Made by a program: the position numbers and the translations under genes
In this document: positions 23,801-34,300 of the stretch, one piece after another
How positions within the stretch are numbered: position 1 is the stretch's first letter
How the letters are laid out: the number at the start of each line of letters is the position of its first letter
Notes under the pieces: model-generated
Databases searched by the model: none
Seen by the model: only the letters and a program-made list of their open reading frames with translations
Told to the model about the DNA's origin: nothing
Assembly: GCF_964355755.1 (NCBI RefSeq)
Contig: NC_092677.1
Coordinates: forward strand, 13,910,601 to 13,974,600
From: Antedon mediterranea
Lineage: Eukaryota; Echinodermata; Crinoidea; Comatulida; Antedonidae
Direction of reading: 5' to 3'
Length of the DNA: 64,000 bases

Positions 23801-24798
23801 TGACCAATCACAAGCGATGGATTATTTGAACTTTCGCTTGTCATTGGTCAAGCTTAAATGATAAATGATGAGAGGGTAGTGTACAAAAGACGAATTGCCC
23901 AATGTAATAGACATTAGTACGATGGAATTGACAACTGTAAGTATATTGTATAGGCCTACGTTTAATATAAGTAGGCTTATATGCACTACTGTAAAGTAGA
24001 CATACGTGTTAGTCAAGCTTGGTTCCCACTTTGACGCAACGCAATGACGTATGCACAGCGCAAGTAAGTCTACCAATCAAGCAAGATTCGGATGATCCGT
24101 CCCGTCGTGATTGGTCAAATTTCAGTGCGAACCGCTTACGGTCGTTGCTTTGTATCCTACCAGTGGGAACTTGCGAGCTTGCAATTTATTTACGTCACCC
24201 CTACCCCTGCCCTTGTATCTCCTTAAGCTCATCCTTTTCTTGGCCTGAAGTTTCTATGTGGGATGAAACAGAACGTTAACTCACCTGAACGTCGTTAATC
24301 CCAACCCATACTATCCACCATTGCCCATATGAACCTGGGTTGTATGCAGTCGAGAAAGCAATTAGGTGTTTCTACTGATAGGATCTCGTTTATTTATATA
24401 AATTAAAATATATGATTAGCAATTTACTTACAGTAGTGAAAAGTATTAGTAGTTGAATTAATGTTTGATGACCAACTAATGCATTACTATAAGAAAAACA
24501 TGATAATAAATCTCTTTAATCATCTTTAGGTATGCATTCATTAATATCGTCGTCGTCACATCTGCCGTTGAGTTCTGGAACGTCTATGCCATTTTTCAGC
24601 AATATAACAACATCGTGTTCTGCCCCCGGCCTTCTCCACCCTGTGCTAGGTCAACCGCTCTGCGACTTAACCACCGACAACTCGTTACATCATAGTACAA
24701 ATCATAGGTACCATCGACTGTTCTCTCAAGGTCCATACGCCTCGATTCAAGCACTCAGAACAGCTGCAACGCAAATATCAACACATCAACCTATGTAA
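8703..24798 (+). CDS. Tbx20: T-box transcription factor Tbx20, seven exons
   Basis: Exons: 8703-8844, 15383-15677, 19277-19550, 21430-21588, 22716-22792, 23457-23677, 24530-24798. All junctions are GT/AG and the frame is kept throughout, giving 478 aa (human TBX20 is about 447). The T-box spans about residues 121-307, with [41 protein letters not shown] and NPFAKGFRD, and should bind T-site DNA in the nucleus. Two features outside it identify Tbx20: an eh1-like FTIDALM at residues 19-25 (known to recruit Groucho-type co-repressors) and a C-terminal [26 protein letters not shown] after the T-box also matches. The start at 8703 gives MEEN close to the eh1 motif. An in-frame ATG at 8601 would add 34 residues without family resemblance. 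AATAAA occurs at 24826 and again further on. Known role of the family: heart and mesoderm development. Confidence 0.95.
11305..11330 (+). other. G-quadruplex-prone (GGGGT)n tract
   Basis: Four GGGG runs separated by single T residues are followed by a fifth after CTT. This meets the standard G-quadruplex pattern and lies on the non-template strand of Tbx20 intron 1. Confidence 0.6.
12549..12698. mobile_element. 150-bp MITE with TAA target duplication
   Basis: The left end AGCTCTGTCTACACTATCAA is matched in inverse by the right end at 12676-12698, about 23 bp with one mismatch. TAA flanks both sides directly (12546-12548 and 12699-12701), as expected for PIF/Harbinger-type non-autonomous elements. 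The interior repeats TATGCCCAAATATG-like words and has no coding capacity. Confidence 0.8.
12890..13091 (+). repeat. ~100-bp tandem duplication in Tbx20 intron 1
   Basis: Unit 1 (about 12890-12987) and unit 2 (about 12988-13091) both run from TTTCAG...TAAAGATATT to TTTTATTCGTTGATTTATCT. They differ by few substitutions and small indels. One difference is a TAGGCCTA in unit 2 where unit 1 has only TA. Confidence 0.85.
14365..14760 (+). repeat. Minisatellite, ~5 units of 70-100 bp
   Basis: Each unit holds GGGCTTACT, a GTCGACCCCTGTGCCTTACTTG-like block, TAGTATAA and AACACAAGTCGCAATAATT. Unit starts are near 14365 (degenerate), 14460, 14545, 14612 and 14686. Lies in Tbx20 intron 1. Confidence 0.8.
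15383..15677 (+). CDS. Tbx20: Tbx20 exon 2 (linker and T-box start)
   Basis: Encodes a Pro/Ser-rich linker and the start of the T-box through [10 protein letters not shown]. It follows a pyrimidine-rich acceptor and ends at AAG|GTGAGA in phase 2. Confidence 0.93.
16910..17048. mobile_element. Truncated copy of the 12.5-kb MITE
   Basis: Starts with CTCTGTCTACACTATCTAAG and repeats ATATGCCCAAATATGG-like words, as in the copy at 12549-12698. The matching right inverted end is missing. Confidence 0.65.
18485..18555 (-). tRNA. tRNA-Val(AAC)-like, probable pseudogene
   Basis: The reverse complement folds with a perfect 7-bp acceptor stem (GGTTTCG with CGAAACC), box A AGTGTAGTGG, an anticodon stem-loop TCTGC-TTAACAC-GCAGA (anticodon AAC) and box B GGTTCGAGCCC. 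The T stem has one mismatch and the D stem has a G:A pair. Length and anticodon match cytosolic tRNA-Val. The mismatches and a second decayed copy nearby suggest a relic, although activity cannot be excluded. Confidence 0.6.
18768..18839 (-). pseudogene. Second tRNA-Val(AAC)-like pseudogene
   Basis: Shares the CTTCTGCGTGTTAAGC anticodon-arm segment and box B with the copy 280 bp away. Here the acceptor stem (GGATTCT against CGAAACC) has at least two mismatches and the T stem is disturbed, so this copy is unlikely to be functional. Confidence 0.6.
19277..19550 (+). CDS. Tbx20: Tbx20 exon 3 (T-box core)
   Basis: Encodes the T-box core from [11 protein letters not shown] to NEMDQHGH and ends in phase 0 at CAC|GTAAGA. 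Confidence 0.95.
19551..21429. other. Tbx20 intron 3 (1.9 kb)
   Basis: Contains a 55-bp hairpin repeat at 19897-19951. The rest is AT-rich sequence in which no exon or other structure was recognised. Confidence 0.5.
19897..19951. repeat. Hairpin repeat related to the TGATTGGTCAA MITE family
   Basis: TTTGACTAATCACG and CGTGATTGGTCAAA flank an inverted GTGAAAGAGGATCCTTCAC core. The same words occur inside the MITE copies at 24015 and 27952. Confidence 0.6.
21430..21588 (+). CDS. Tbx20: Tbx20 exon 4 (T-box)
   Basis: Begins with [15 protein letters not shown] and ends with [11 protein letters not shown], both near-invariant T-box segments. Phase 0 at both ends. Confidence 0.95.
21865..22073. 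mobile_element. 209-bp MITE with perfect 18-bp inverted ends
   Basis: TAAAGCGTGGTTCCCACT at 21865-21882 is the exact reverse complement of the segment at 22056-22073. The interior repeats ACGCAACG/CGTTGCGT words. Lies in Tbx20 intron 4. It is the best-preserved member of a family seen several times in this window. Confidence 0.85.
22716..22792 (+). CDS. Tbx20: Tbx20 exon 5 (T-box end)
   Basis: Encodes [20 protein letters not shown], the C-terminal end of the DNA-binding domain. It ends in phase 2 at AAAG|GTGAGT. Confidence 0.95.
23071..23160. repeat. Near-perfect palindrome, 39-bp arms, 12-nt loop
   Basis: The left arm at 23071-23109 and right arm at 23122-23160 are reverse complements with one mismatch. 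The loop is GGAACCATCATG. The arms contain GATCGACGTTTC and GAAACGTCGATC, and the core resembles the GAAACGTCGA box of Penelope-like elements. Lies in Tbx20 intron 5. Transcripts could form a long double-stranded hairpin. Confidence 0.85.
23457..23677 (+). CDS. Tbx20: Tbx20 exon 6
   Basis: Encodes the region after the T-box, including HTYARSPIR, which is shared with vertebrate TBX20. The donor is TTG|GTACGT. An alternative donor 5 nt downstream would put a stop codon in the last exon, so this one is preferred. Confidence 0.9.
23752..23862. mobile_element. Partial copy of the GGTTCCCACT MITE
   Basis: Starts with GCTTGGTTCCCACTAGAG, followed by GTAACGCAACGTAAG and two TTGACCAATCACAAGCGATG/CGCTTGTCATTGGTCAAGC-like inverted words. 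The right end is missing. Confidence 0.65.
24015..24180. mobile_element. Copy of the GGTTCCCACT MITE
   Basis: Left AAGCTTGGTTCCCACT and right AGTGGGAAC...AGCTT face each other, and the interior has GCAACGCAATGACG and TGATTGGTCAAAT. Lies in Tbx20 intron 6. A short frame across it is repeat sequence, not a gene. Confidence 0.75.
24530..24798 (+). CDS. Tbx20: Tbx20 last exon
   Basis: Encodes a Ser-rich C terminus ending with the Tbx20-type [17 protein letters not shown] block and a TAA stop. Confidence 0.92.
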
Positions 24799-26861
24799 AA
24801 TGAACTACAGTGTATTAATAGTTTAAATAAAAAGAAATTAATAATAGTTGTAATATAATGTAAATAATATATTCAAAGGCTAAAAATAAAATGAAGAATA
24901 TCGTATCAACCGAATTGTCAACGACACAGAGTGCGCTGCAACTGCAGTAGGCCTACTACCGGTATTATCTGTCGACGAATGGGCTTGATGATCGTCAAGG
25001 GAAATATTGTGTTTCTATTTTATTTTTGTATTATGTTATTATATATTAACCCATCTAAAACAATAGTTTTTTGTCAAAAGAATATTCATAAACTCACAAT
25101 TGTCTTATTTGTTCAATAAAACTCTTCTTTTGTAAGAATACGCGAAGGTTTGACACGATGAGGGCAGTAGAGTACAATCCAAACGATATCTGGTTCTTTT
25201 TTTACATAACACTAACAGTGAATCCGTGCTATTTGATTGGTTAATGCATCATTAATGAACTTAAATCAATGTAAAAATGTTCTGCCACGCGAGGTCGTTG
25301 ACTGACCTGCTCTTTAAATCAACATATGGTGCGCGCCGTCTATAACTGTTTTTCTCCGCGTCCGAAATTGGAGATCTTATTTTTTTGGGGCCTAGGTTCC
25401 CGGCCTAGAATTGAACGATGATTCAAGATGGATTAATTGAATAAAAGTTTATTTTAGATCAGCAAATGTGTTATAAAACAAAAAATGAATGTTCTGTATT
25501 CGTTAAATGGTGAGAATACTAAATACATTGAAAGAATGACTGCTTTTTAAACTAGGCCCCGCCGTTAAATAGCATCATTATCCAACTCATGCAAACATTC
25601 GTTATTTGTAGGCCTACAAAATGTACAGTTAGGCCACCTTCTTGTATACATTATCACTCACTATTACAGAGATATTCTTTTTATTACAATTCGACACAAC
25701 AATGTTTAAAAAAGGCCTCCTTTGCAAGCATTTTCGTCAACTAACAAAATGCGTAAAGCAAAAGTTATTCCATAAGCTCACGTATAATCTAGAAGGAAGG
25801 ACGCGGGCAGGCGGCGAGGGGTGGTGGGGGAAGATGATCCTCCTCCTATTAGGCCTACCAACTTAAATAAAAACAGGCGTGTGAATAAATTAATAATAAA
25901 ACTCTCCGAGTTGACTTCTTTGAAATAAATATTCTGTAGAATAAGTTTGTCTTTTTCATAATTGTTACAGTATAGGCCCATGTAATTATAATATGTAAAA
26001 ACAAAACGTTTTTGTTTTGTTGCGCGAGTCGTTTTAACATTTTGTCTTTATACAACTGATGACGTATTATTTAAATGCATAGCATTACATGTCAAAATAC
26101 TGCCTTAATTTCTTTTCTTTTTTCTGATGTTTTTATTATTACAACCTAATTATTATTATACTTGAAAAATGTATTTTACTCAACAAAATAAAATGATTCG
26201 TGGTTGGACAAGTAGCCTATACCATAACACCTAAAAAAGCCCCCCCCCCCCCTTTCCCCCCCTTTTTTTATCTCTGATAGTGGGATTATTTTTGAGATAG
26301 ACGAAAGTATTTGAATATCAAAGGAACAAGCTGATTCAATGCCAGATATGTATCTATCATATATATATCATTAATAATTTATATCATTACATTTATTTTA
26401 CAGTTTAAAATGGTGATATTTTGATAACAAAATATGTAAAATTTGGTAATTTCTAGAAAATCCTATTACTGGTAGCAATTCACATATTTCGAAAAGGTCA
26501 TCTTGAAAATAAGCCCACCCAAACGTGTACTATAAATGAAAAAGCCCAAAGTTGTTTCTTCGCAAACCTGGGCTAGTTTTAAAAGGGAAGATTGTGTTGG
26601 TGACTTTTGAATGGGGCCTGATAACGAAAAGGAGTGACGTGACTAGAATCCTTTAATTGTTTGATACTGTTACGCCTCTGGTGCTCAATCGACTGTGTTC
26701 ACAGTTCTTTCACATGCAAAACTATTATTTCAATAGGTTTCTTTTGAAAAAAACCCAACAGTGCTTAATCTTTTGTTCAGTCGTAGAGTAAATACCGCAT
26801 GACAAGAACACAAACGTTCTAAAATGATTTAGGCCTATCTATAATAACTCTAGTCGTCAAT
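24799..26861. other. Intergenic region, Tbx20 to galactosyltransferase gene
   Basis: The first part is presumably Tbx20 3' UTR, with AATAAA at 24826 and later candidates. A C-rich low-complexity tract lies at about 26240-26268. No additional exon was recognised. The next gene starts about 2.06 kb after the Tbx20 stop codon. Confidence 0.55.
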
Positions 26862-29800
26862 ATGACGAATATTTTTCTCAATAAACCAATATTGGTTTGG
26901 CGTAGTATGTATACCTGTGCTATGAACATAAATTGGCCTAAGATCAGTTTAAGAAACATTCTGACGGATTTAAAACTACGTTACGTACTTCGGACATTGT
27001 GGATTCTTGTCTGTCTTGGTGTGATAACGACAATCATGTTGTGGAATGAAGTAATGTTAAAATCAGGTGAGCTTGTTAAGAAAATATATACTAATTATAA
27101 TACTAACATGGCATATATGCCATATGAAAGGGATAAATGAAGATCAGTGACTCCCCTATACTTTTTTAGGCCTGTCTCCTATTCTATCTAAGTCAGTGAG
27201 AATTACCTAAATACTAAGCCCTATCAATTATAACCAAGCCGGCCCAGTGTAAATTATACAAAATAGGATATATAGTGTTACTTGAATTTTTATCAATAAA
27301 ATCATACGTTTGAGTCGATTTTGGCGTAAAAAATTGTCATCACCCTCGGAAATGAATAAATGCGTCAATAATGTTTGTATTGCGTCAACTAGTATGTTTG
27401 CGTTGTAATATGTTGTAATATACAATGTTGACGCGATAGATTTTCAGCATTTATTTTATCGCCTCAAAAGTATTTTATTGAGGAAAATGCAATTAACAAT
27501 CTAAATATATCCATTTAAAAATGGAGGCCTAGCGACTTGTTATTGGTTCCAGAATTTATCATTTGCATTAATTTTCCATTTCATCAGCATGAGTTAACTA
27601 ATGTAGGCCTATGTAATTATTGTTTGTAGCTTACAAAACATGATATTTTGATTTCAGAATCGGTAGACAGAACCGGGATGGGTATTCCACTCACGGTACC
27701 AAGAGATAAATCTGTTTTTAGGCACGTACGGTCTTGGATGAAGAAACCAAGACATAGTAGTAAGTCAAAATGTAGAAAACACCATAATAAGAACGTTATA
27801 TTTTAATAATTCATCAGCAAGGGTGCTGAATCGTTTTTAAATATTATTCTTCTTTTCTTTTTGTAAGGTGACCAAGCTGGCATAGTATGTCCATCTGAGT
27901 TTGAACTAACAGGTCTACGTAAGTACTACTATAAAGGAAAATATAAATTTTACCAATCACAAGCGATACTAGACTTCGGATGATCATCACGACGCGATGA
28001 TCATCCGAACTGTAGCTTGTGATTGGTCAACTTACATGCTGTTACCTGGGGACCAAGCTTGAATAAAACATGGTCGACAGATTATTTGGAAATACTGTAA
28101 GTACCTAAACATTGTAAAATGATAACATTAAGAAAAATGAAACTTTGCCTTAATTTATCAATTTTTGACAGAAAGTGATTCTAAAAAACATGTATATACA
28201 GTAATGTACAACACCAACAAAACAACAGTATTAAAACTCATTTACCTCGCCATGTTTTATGCTTAGGCTTGTTGCTACAGTATAATAGGAAACGGGAGCC
28301 CTCATGGAACGTCACAAAATAAACCTGAATATTCATTAGTCGTATCCATAAGGTGTAACGTAAGAATTGATTAGACTCTGGACATTGCAAGCCGATGTAT
28401 TGAGTTCGAACCCCATTACCAATTTCTTTTTACTTTATAGTGAGAGAGGGATTATTAAGAGAGATGGGTTAAGTTTTATTTTATTATGAAGTACTTCGGC
28501 AATCTTTTACAGCCAGTCCAAATTTATGTCTTATTTTCAAAATGTAGGTGGCAACTTATCTGCAGATTTAAATGCAACTACGTTAACTTTTACCGAACAA
28601 GAAATATTTAGAGAACAAACAGAAGAGGTTCTTCAAGTTACTCATGATATGAATTTAAGACTGAATGTGAACTTATTCAATAGAAGACATAAGCGAGATT
28701 ATTCACCATTGACAATAGAAGACATTTTATTGCCATCAATTCTTTATGTTAAAGATTATTTATATATTCCTGGAGGACACTGGAAACCCACAGACTGCCT
28801 CCCTAGATGGAAGGTAAGCTATACTTGTGTACAGGTATTTACCCTGTCCCGTTTAGAGACCCGACTACTGCGCGCTAAAGCGAGGATAGGCTGGTGCGTG
28901 ACGAAACAGCCTACGATTCGAGGTTGTCGTCAAAACACCGTTCCCTGATAATGTTGACGTAAACATAGAGGATCTGCAAAAAAGAGCAAAATGCAACACC
29001 CAGTAATAATTATGGCGTTCGATTTTCAACGACCACCTACTATAGGACCAAGTACAGGACTTCTGTCATATTAATCCATTGTGCGCATTGGACATTGGTG
29101 GATTGATTCCCCGACGGCCCGACACAAAGCGCGTAGGTCGCCATAACACAATTACCATCAACAGTTTGGATAGTCTATCTTCGGATTGGTCAAATTGTCT
29201 GCGTCCATGCGTTGCGTCCTAATGGAAACCTATAGTTTTAACAATTTCTCAATTCTTTTATCATATGCTGTAGTAAGAAATAGTAAAAACCAGGACCGAA
29301 TACTAAACCTCTTCTATTTCCTTTTTCAGGTTGCAATAATAATTCCATTTCGTGATCGGTATTCACATTTACCAATATTTCTTAAACATATTATTCCAAT
29401 GTTACATCGGCAGAAATTAGAGTTTGGTATTTTCGTGATTGAACAGGTGAGTTTTGTAACGCTTAATTAACTATCGACTTTAATGATATTTTTCTCCAAC
29501 TTTATTTCACCACGTCATGGAGGGGGTCTTGCAGGGATGTTGTAATGTGTGTACATTAATAGCTGTCATGATAGGTTGTATAGGCCAACTCAAACTTAAA
29601 TATGTTTAAAGTTATCCCGACGATCTATAAACTACGCCCGACGCTAACTCAAGACAACTCCGACGAGTTAAGATGTTTGAGTTTGAACTTTACATTCAAA
29701 ACGACAAGGAAACTTACCACCCCGTGGCCTCTTTCAAATCCTGGAGGAAATTTATTGTATCCAGGGGAGGTTCTACGAATTAACGGACAGCGCCAACATA

Positions 29801-31302
29801 ATATAGTAGTCTGTCAAAAATAGATATCAAATTAGTAGTTTCCTTCAAAGAAGTACTTTTGCCAAAGGAAGAAATTCTCCTGGCATCCGGACGTCATGTC
29901 GGAAATATATCGGCGGTAAAAAATAAGCGCAAAAGGTGCTTACAATAAAATAAAAACGGAACGTGCTCATTATATGATATTTACTCGTATTTCATCATTT
30001 CAGGATAATATGCTGTTATTTAACCGTGCAATGTTGCTCAACGTTGGTTTTCTCGAATCTCTAAATTTTACCAAATGGGATTGTTTTATATACCACGATG
30101 TTGACCACGTCCCATACAATGACGGTAATTACTACGGTTGTATAGGAATGCCTCGTCATTTTATCACAGGTGCTGATAGATGGGGATATAAGTAAGTTCA
30201 TTTTGTTTAGAAAATTAAAAACACTTTCTGTCCCAGTTCCTCATACAGCTTATCACTTGAACCAGTTTGTGATTGCCGTGTCTTTGCTGCCTAGTGACAA
30301 CCATGTATGCCTATGTGTATTTTAGCTGTGTTATTGCTGATTGGTCAAAGTTTAAAAAAAAATCCAGTACTATGGTAAAATACAATATGTAGTAGCTAGT
30401 TTGTTTCAAAATAGCATACATGATAATATGACGTGAATTTTATTTTCATTTACAGATTACAATACAATAGTTTTTTTGGTGCTGTGACGGGTATGACTAG
30501 AGGGCAAATTTTTGAAATGAACGGGTTTCCAAATGTGTATTGGGGATGGGGTGGAGAAGATGACGATATTTGGCAACGTGTAAAAAGTATAGGTTATACA
30601 AAAACAAGACCACGGTCATATATTGGCTGGTATGACGTCATTAAACAAGATCATAAAAGTGCACCCCATAATAAGGAAAGGTAGGATGAATTTAAAATAT
30701 ACTATTTTAATGGTGATTTTGGTTAAGACGATAAGAATAATATACTGTAGGCCTATCACAGAAACATTGTAATCAGTAATTAGATGCGGTGATCATAAAG
30801 CCGGTATATTGTGATTGTGTGACGGTGGTGATGATCGAATCGTAACATGCCAGGCCCTCCCTGTAGGCCATTGGCTCTTACCAACTGTCATAGTGTTATA
30901 TCTTTGTGTTGGTTATGATGGCGGCAAATGATAATTTCAGTAATTATTTAATGGTGTCTTTAGGCCTAATGACGTGTCCGAGTTCTATATGCGTATAACA
31001 TCGGGTGTAGTACTCGGTAGAATTCGTTTTGGGTGTGATGTGTTAGCAAGTTGTAAGGATATGATGACACGTTTTATTTTATTTTTACGTATTGAATAAC
31101 TGTATTTATCTTTTAATTGTTTTCTTTTGTACGCAGAGTAGCTAGTTTGAAATACTGGAAAAAGCGGCATCTTATCGACGGATTGAATAATATCGTTTAT
31201 GACGAACCAATCATAACATTGTATTCATTGTACACAAATATTGCCGTTAATATTCAAAAACTAAATATTGATATTGAATACGAAGACTACCCAACCGATT
31301 GA
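26862..31302 (+). CDS. Beta-1,4-galactosyltransferase, B4GALT5/6-like
   Basis: Exons: 26862-27066, 27658-27759, 27868-27918, (micro-exon 28081-28096), 28513-28813, 29330-29446, 30004-30191, 30456-30680, 31137-31302; about 456 aa. A type II membrane protein: short N-terminal tail, one membrane segment at residues 45-61, a stem, then a GT7 domain. It contains the family's GGHWKPTDC, VAIIIPFRDR, FNRAMLLNVGF, the DxD as HDVDH (D296, D298), NYYGC, PRHF, NGFPN and WGWGGEDDD (356-364). HDVDH, NYYGC, GEDDDIW, the IDGLNN block and LYTNI favour the B4GALT5/6 group, known for transferring galactose from UDP-Gal to glucosylceramide in the Golgi; the acceptor here is inferred. A Gln (391) stands where family members usually have a metal-binding His. 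AATAAA lies at 32163. M16 and M21 are alternative starts. Confidence 0.93.
27952..28027. repeat. 76-bp hairpin of the GGTTCCCACT/TGATTGGT family
   Basis: ACCAATCACAAGC at the left and GCTTGTGATTGGT at the right are inverted, and TTCGGATGATCATC/GATGATCATCCGAA forms an inner stem around ACGACGC. It begins 33 bp after the exon-3 donor of the galactosyltransferase gene and ends just before the proposed micro-exon. Confidence 0.8.
28081..28096 (+). CDS. Proposed 16-nt micro-exon of the B4GALT5/6-like gene
   Basis: Exon 3 (ending CTAC|GTAAGT) leaves one spare base, whereas exon 4 (starting at 28513) needs two. A 16-nt segment flanked by CGACAG and GTAAGT supplies exactly the missing frame. The acceptor lacks a clear pyrimidine tract, so a different hidden exon or donor is possible. 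Confidence 0.4.
29447..30003. other. Galactosyltransferase intron 5
   Basis: A 73-codon open frame at about 29602-29823 has no start context, domain or splice support. No other feature was seen. Confidence 0.5.
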
Positions 31303-34300
31303 TGTACTGTATGTGTTTATTTTGATGTTTCCACCGATCTAAGCTGGGAAAATTGTGAGTTTTAATATTAAGTTTTAATATCAAGTCGATCAACAAAGTT
31401 AATACAGCGGTTCACTATCACAAGTAGACGTGTATGCCTACTTACAAGATCCAAGTAAACGTGCATTACTATTACAAACCCCGTGATAATCTACTAATTA
31501 TGAATTATTTATTCAGAACTTAGGCCCTACACCTACTGTTAAAGTTGTGCCTTCTTTTCGCATTCGCACAACTCCAATGTTTCGCCGAGGAAAAAATCGC
31601 ACAAACAATTCAAAATACCAACTTCGCTGAAGCGAACAACTCAAGAAACTAGAATTCGTCGCAGAAAGGGATTTGGAAGATGGAAAGACAAATTAAATTC
31701 GCATGCGTATAAGTAAGACGCTTTCGATTCGCGCGAAAAAAAATTCTAGTTGAAAACATGCCTTGGGTATAAAGCGTTGCTGAAATCATGAATTATTCAT
31801 TATAACGTGCATACTGACGCTTTCTCGTCATGTGTTTTTTTTTTTCAGTCTGCGACAACATATTATGAAATACCATTGAAAATTATGCTCGAAGTTTAAT
31901 TGTTGCTACAAAAACTAAAACGACAATATACACTATATAAACACTATTTTGTTTGCAAACAATTCTTCTTATGAGTAGTGATGGATTTCACTCTTCTTTA
32001 TGGGATAAACTTTTGTCATGCGCCACATGTAGGCATATCTCTAGGTGGTTGAGGGATGGTGTGGAAGTCAACAATCATAGCTTGTCCAGTCTGCAATAGA
32101 TTAAGTAACACAATTGTATTTCATTATTTATCATTATTTTAAAAAGAATTTGTCTACATGTAAATAAATTGAATTAAAAATTTCTGTTTGGAAATTAAAT
32201 TTTAAAAATTGTTTATAGGCCTATAGCAACGTATTTATAAAAACAATTGTTTTGTTGTTTTTTTTTAAATCTTTTTAAAAATATACCTGTCTCTACCCAG
32301 GATCTCCTTTCTATAATTGTACGTTATTTTATTTTATATATTGTGCATTATGTAACCTATTATACAATTTTAAATATTGATGCAAACTCCGAGTTTTCAT
32401 CAAAAGTTTAGTAAAGTTTAGTTCCTTATCTCCTCTTTGGCGGAAGTAAATAAGTTAATACTTACTTTTAAATGACTGTAGATGCATGGATAAACCAATA
32501 TCCAGGATTATCTGTTTTCCATCTTACGATTACATAATCGAGGATGCAGAAGCATTACAAGTATCTTTAATGGTAGCATTTTCAGGAGAAATTCTTGCAA
32601 GTAATCCTAAATGGTAATTATGGTAATTGATATTATAAATTCCTCTTATTTGATAGGACGATTGTGGGTCACATGGCGTACAGTAGCACGCACCATTGAA
32701 CGGTCGCTCTCGTACGAAAACAATTTTTTCGCGTTTTGAAATATTTTTAAACAATTGCTTTTGAAATACAATAGCGCCACCTATTTTGAACTTCCGCTGC
32801 GAATATTGAATGTTATGACTGGTTTCATATTTTTGGAGAGGTAGGCCTAATTATGTAGGCCCTAGTACTAATTTTGACATTTAAATTAGCTTTAGATCGT
32901 TTGTATGATTTTGATTAATTAATGGGAACATCTCTACAAGACGTAATCGTTGAAAAAAAACCCAGAATTAGCCTAGACGAGTTCCAGTTGCCTGTCGAAG
33001 TTTCGATGGTATCACTGCCTTTCTAGCCTAGTTAGGCGTTTAGGCTAGTAGGCCTAGACGCGTCAGCCTTGCTAGGCCTAGGATTGTTTGTTGACATAAT
33101 TAACTTAAAATCAAAATAAATATAATATTAATTTATTATTAAAAAACAAATCTTATGTGAATCAAATGTAAGCCTAGGCCTTATTTTATTCAATCTGATT
33201 CAATTGACAGGAATCTATCAACGTTCAACGTTGCGAATACGATAACTAAAACACATACGTCACATTTGCTAAACATTTGAGCTGATCCCCCTCTTTCAAA
33301 TTTATATGGATGGGGCCCTCAATATTTTGCGAAAGTTTTTGTATGTCTGTACTGTAGCTCTCAGGAATACAGTATTTTGATTTGACACCAAAACAATATC
33401 TTAACGTTTGCGCATACTCACAAATCGTTATGATAACTTCACGCAAGCATCAAGCACTTGAAATCGTGGAGTGTCTGTAAGATTCTCCGGAGTTTGGGCA
33501 TTGGAACCTAGTGTACGTCTGAATGAAGTCCAAACATTTAGTATCTTCCGTCGTGAGTTTCAATAGCAACAGATAAATCCTGTCTTTTCTTGACATCCCA
33601 AACTGTTGATTAAACTTTAGGGTATTGGAACATTATTTCAATATACGAGATATACAAATCATTGGAGAATACGAGAATAATGAAAATATGAGGTATTGGC
33701 CCCCAATAAAATACGAAAAATAATAATAAAGTTATTTATTTCCACAGGAAAATAAAAGAAAAATAATAAAAGAATTGCGCATAATTAAAAATAACTCCGC
33801 CGTAAACCAATGTAAAGTAGTCCTCTGGGGAAATAGTCATCTGAGAGAGTAAACTCTCGCACAAAAGTATTAATAGTATCTAAAGAAGATCTGCAAGAAA
33901 TTCAAAAGCTTAACAAAAACCCTGAAACAAATTTTAAAATACATAACACAATTAAAACATGAAAGAATGTCGCAACAGGAGACATAGCCTTAGGCTACTT
34001 GGCCTAACTGGGCTATTCATGGGGTACCTAGTCGTGGCGAACTTCTTTTATTTTCTGCATGTAATGTATTATTTTTATGTATTATATTTCCTGTTTGACG
34101 GTTAAGGCCCACCTTAACCAGAGCAAGTAAACATTTGTTATCTTTCAAATTAACGTCGAATTTAGAACATTATTATCCTAATAAATAATCATTGCAATTT
34201 ATCTTTAATTAAAAAAAATAGGTTCATACTGAAACTTAATGAAAAACATACAACTTTGAGTAACAATGACTCCAGATTCATTTGAACATAATTAATTGTT

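Noticed and set aside
24019-24279. 86-codon frame between Tbx20 exons 6 and 7
   Set aside because: It lies across a MITE copy inside an intron.
28351-28425. tRNA-like sequence with GAGTTCGAACCCC
   Set aside because: Only box B is convincing. Box A and a foldable acceptor stem are missing.
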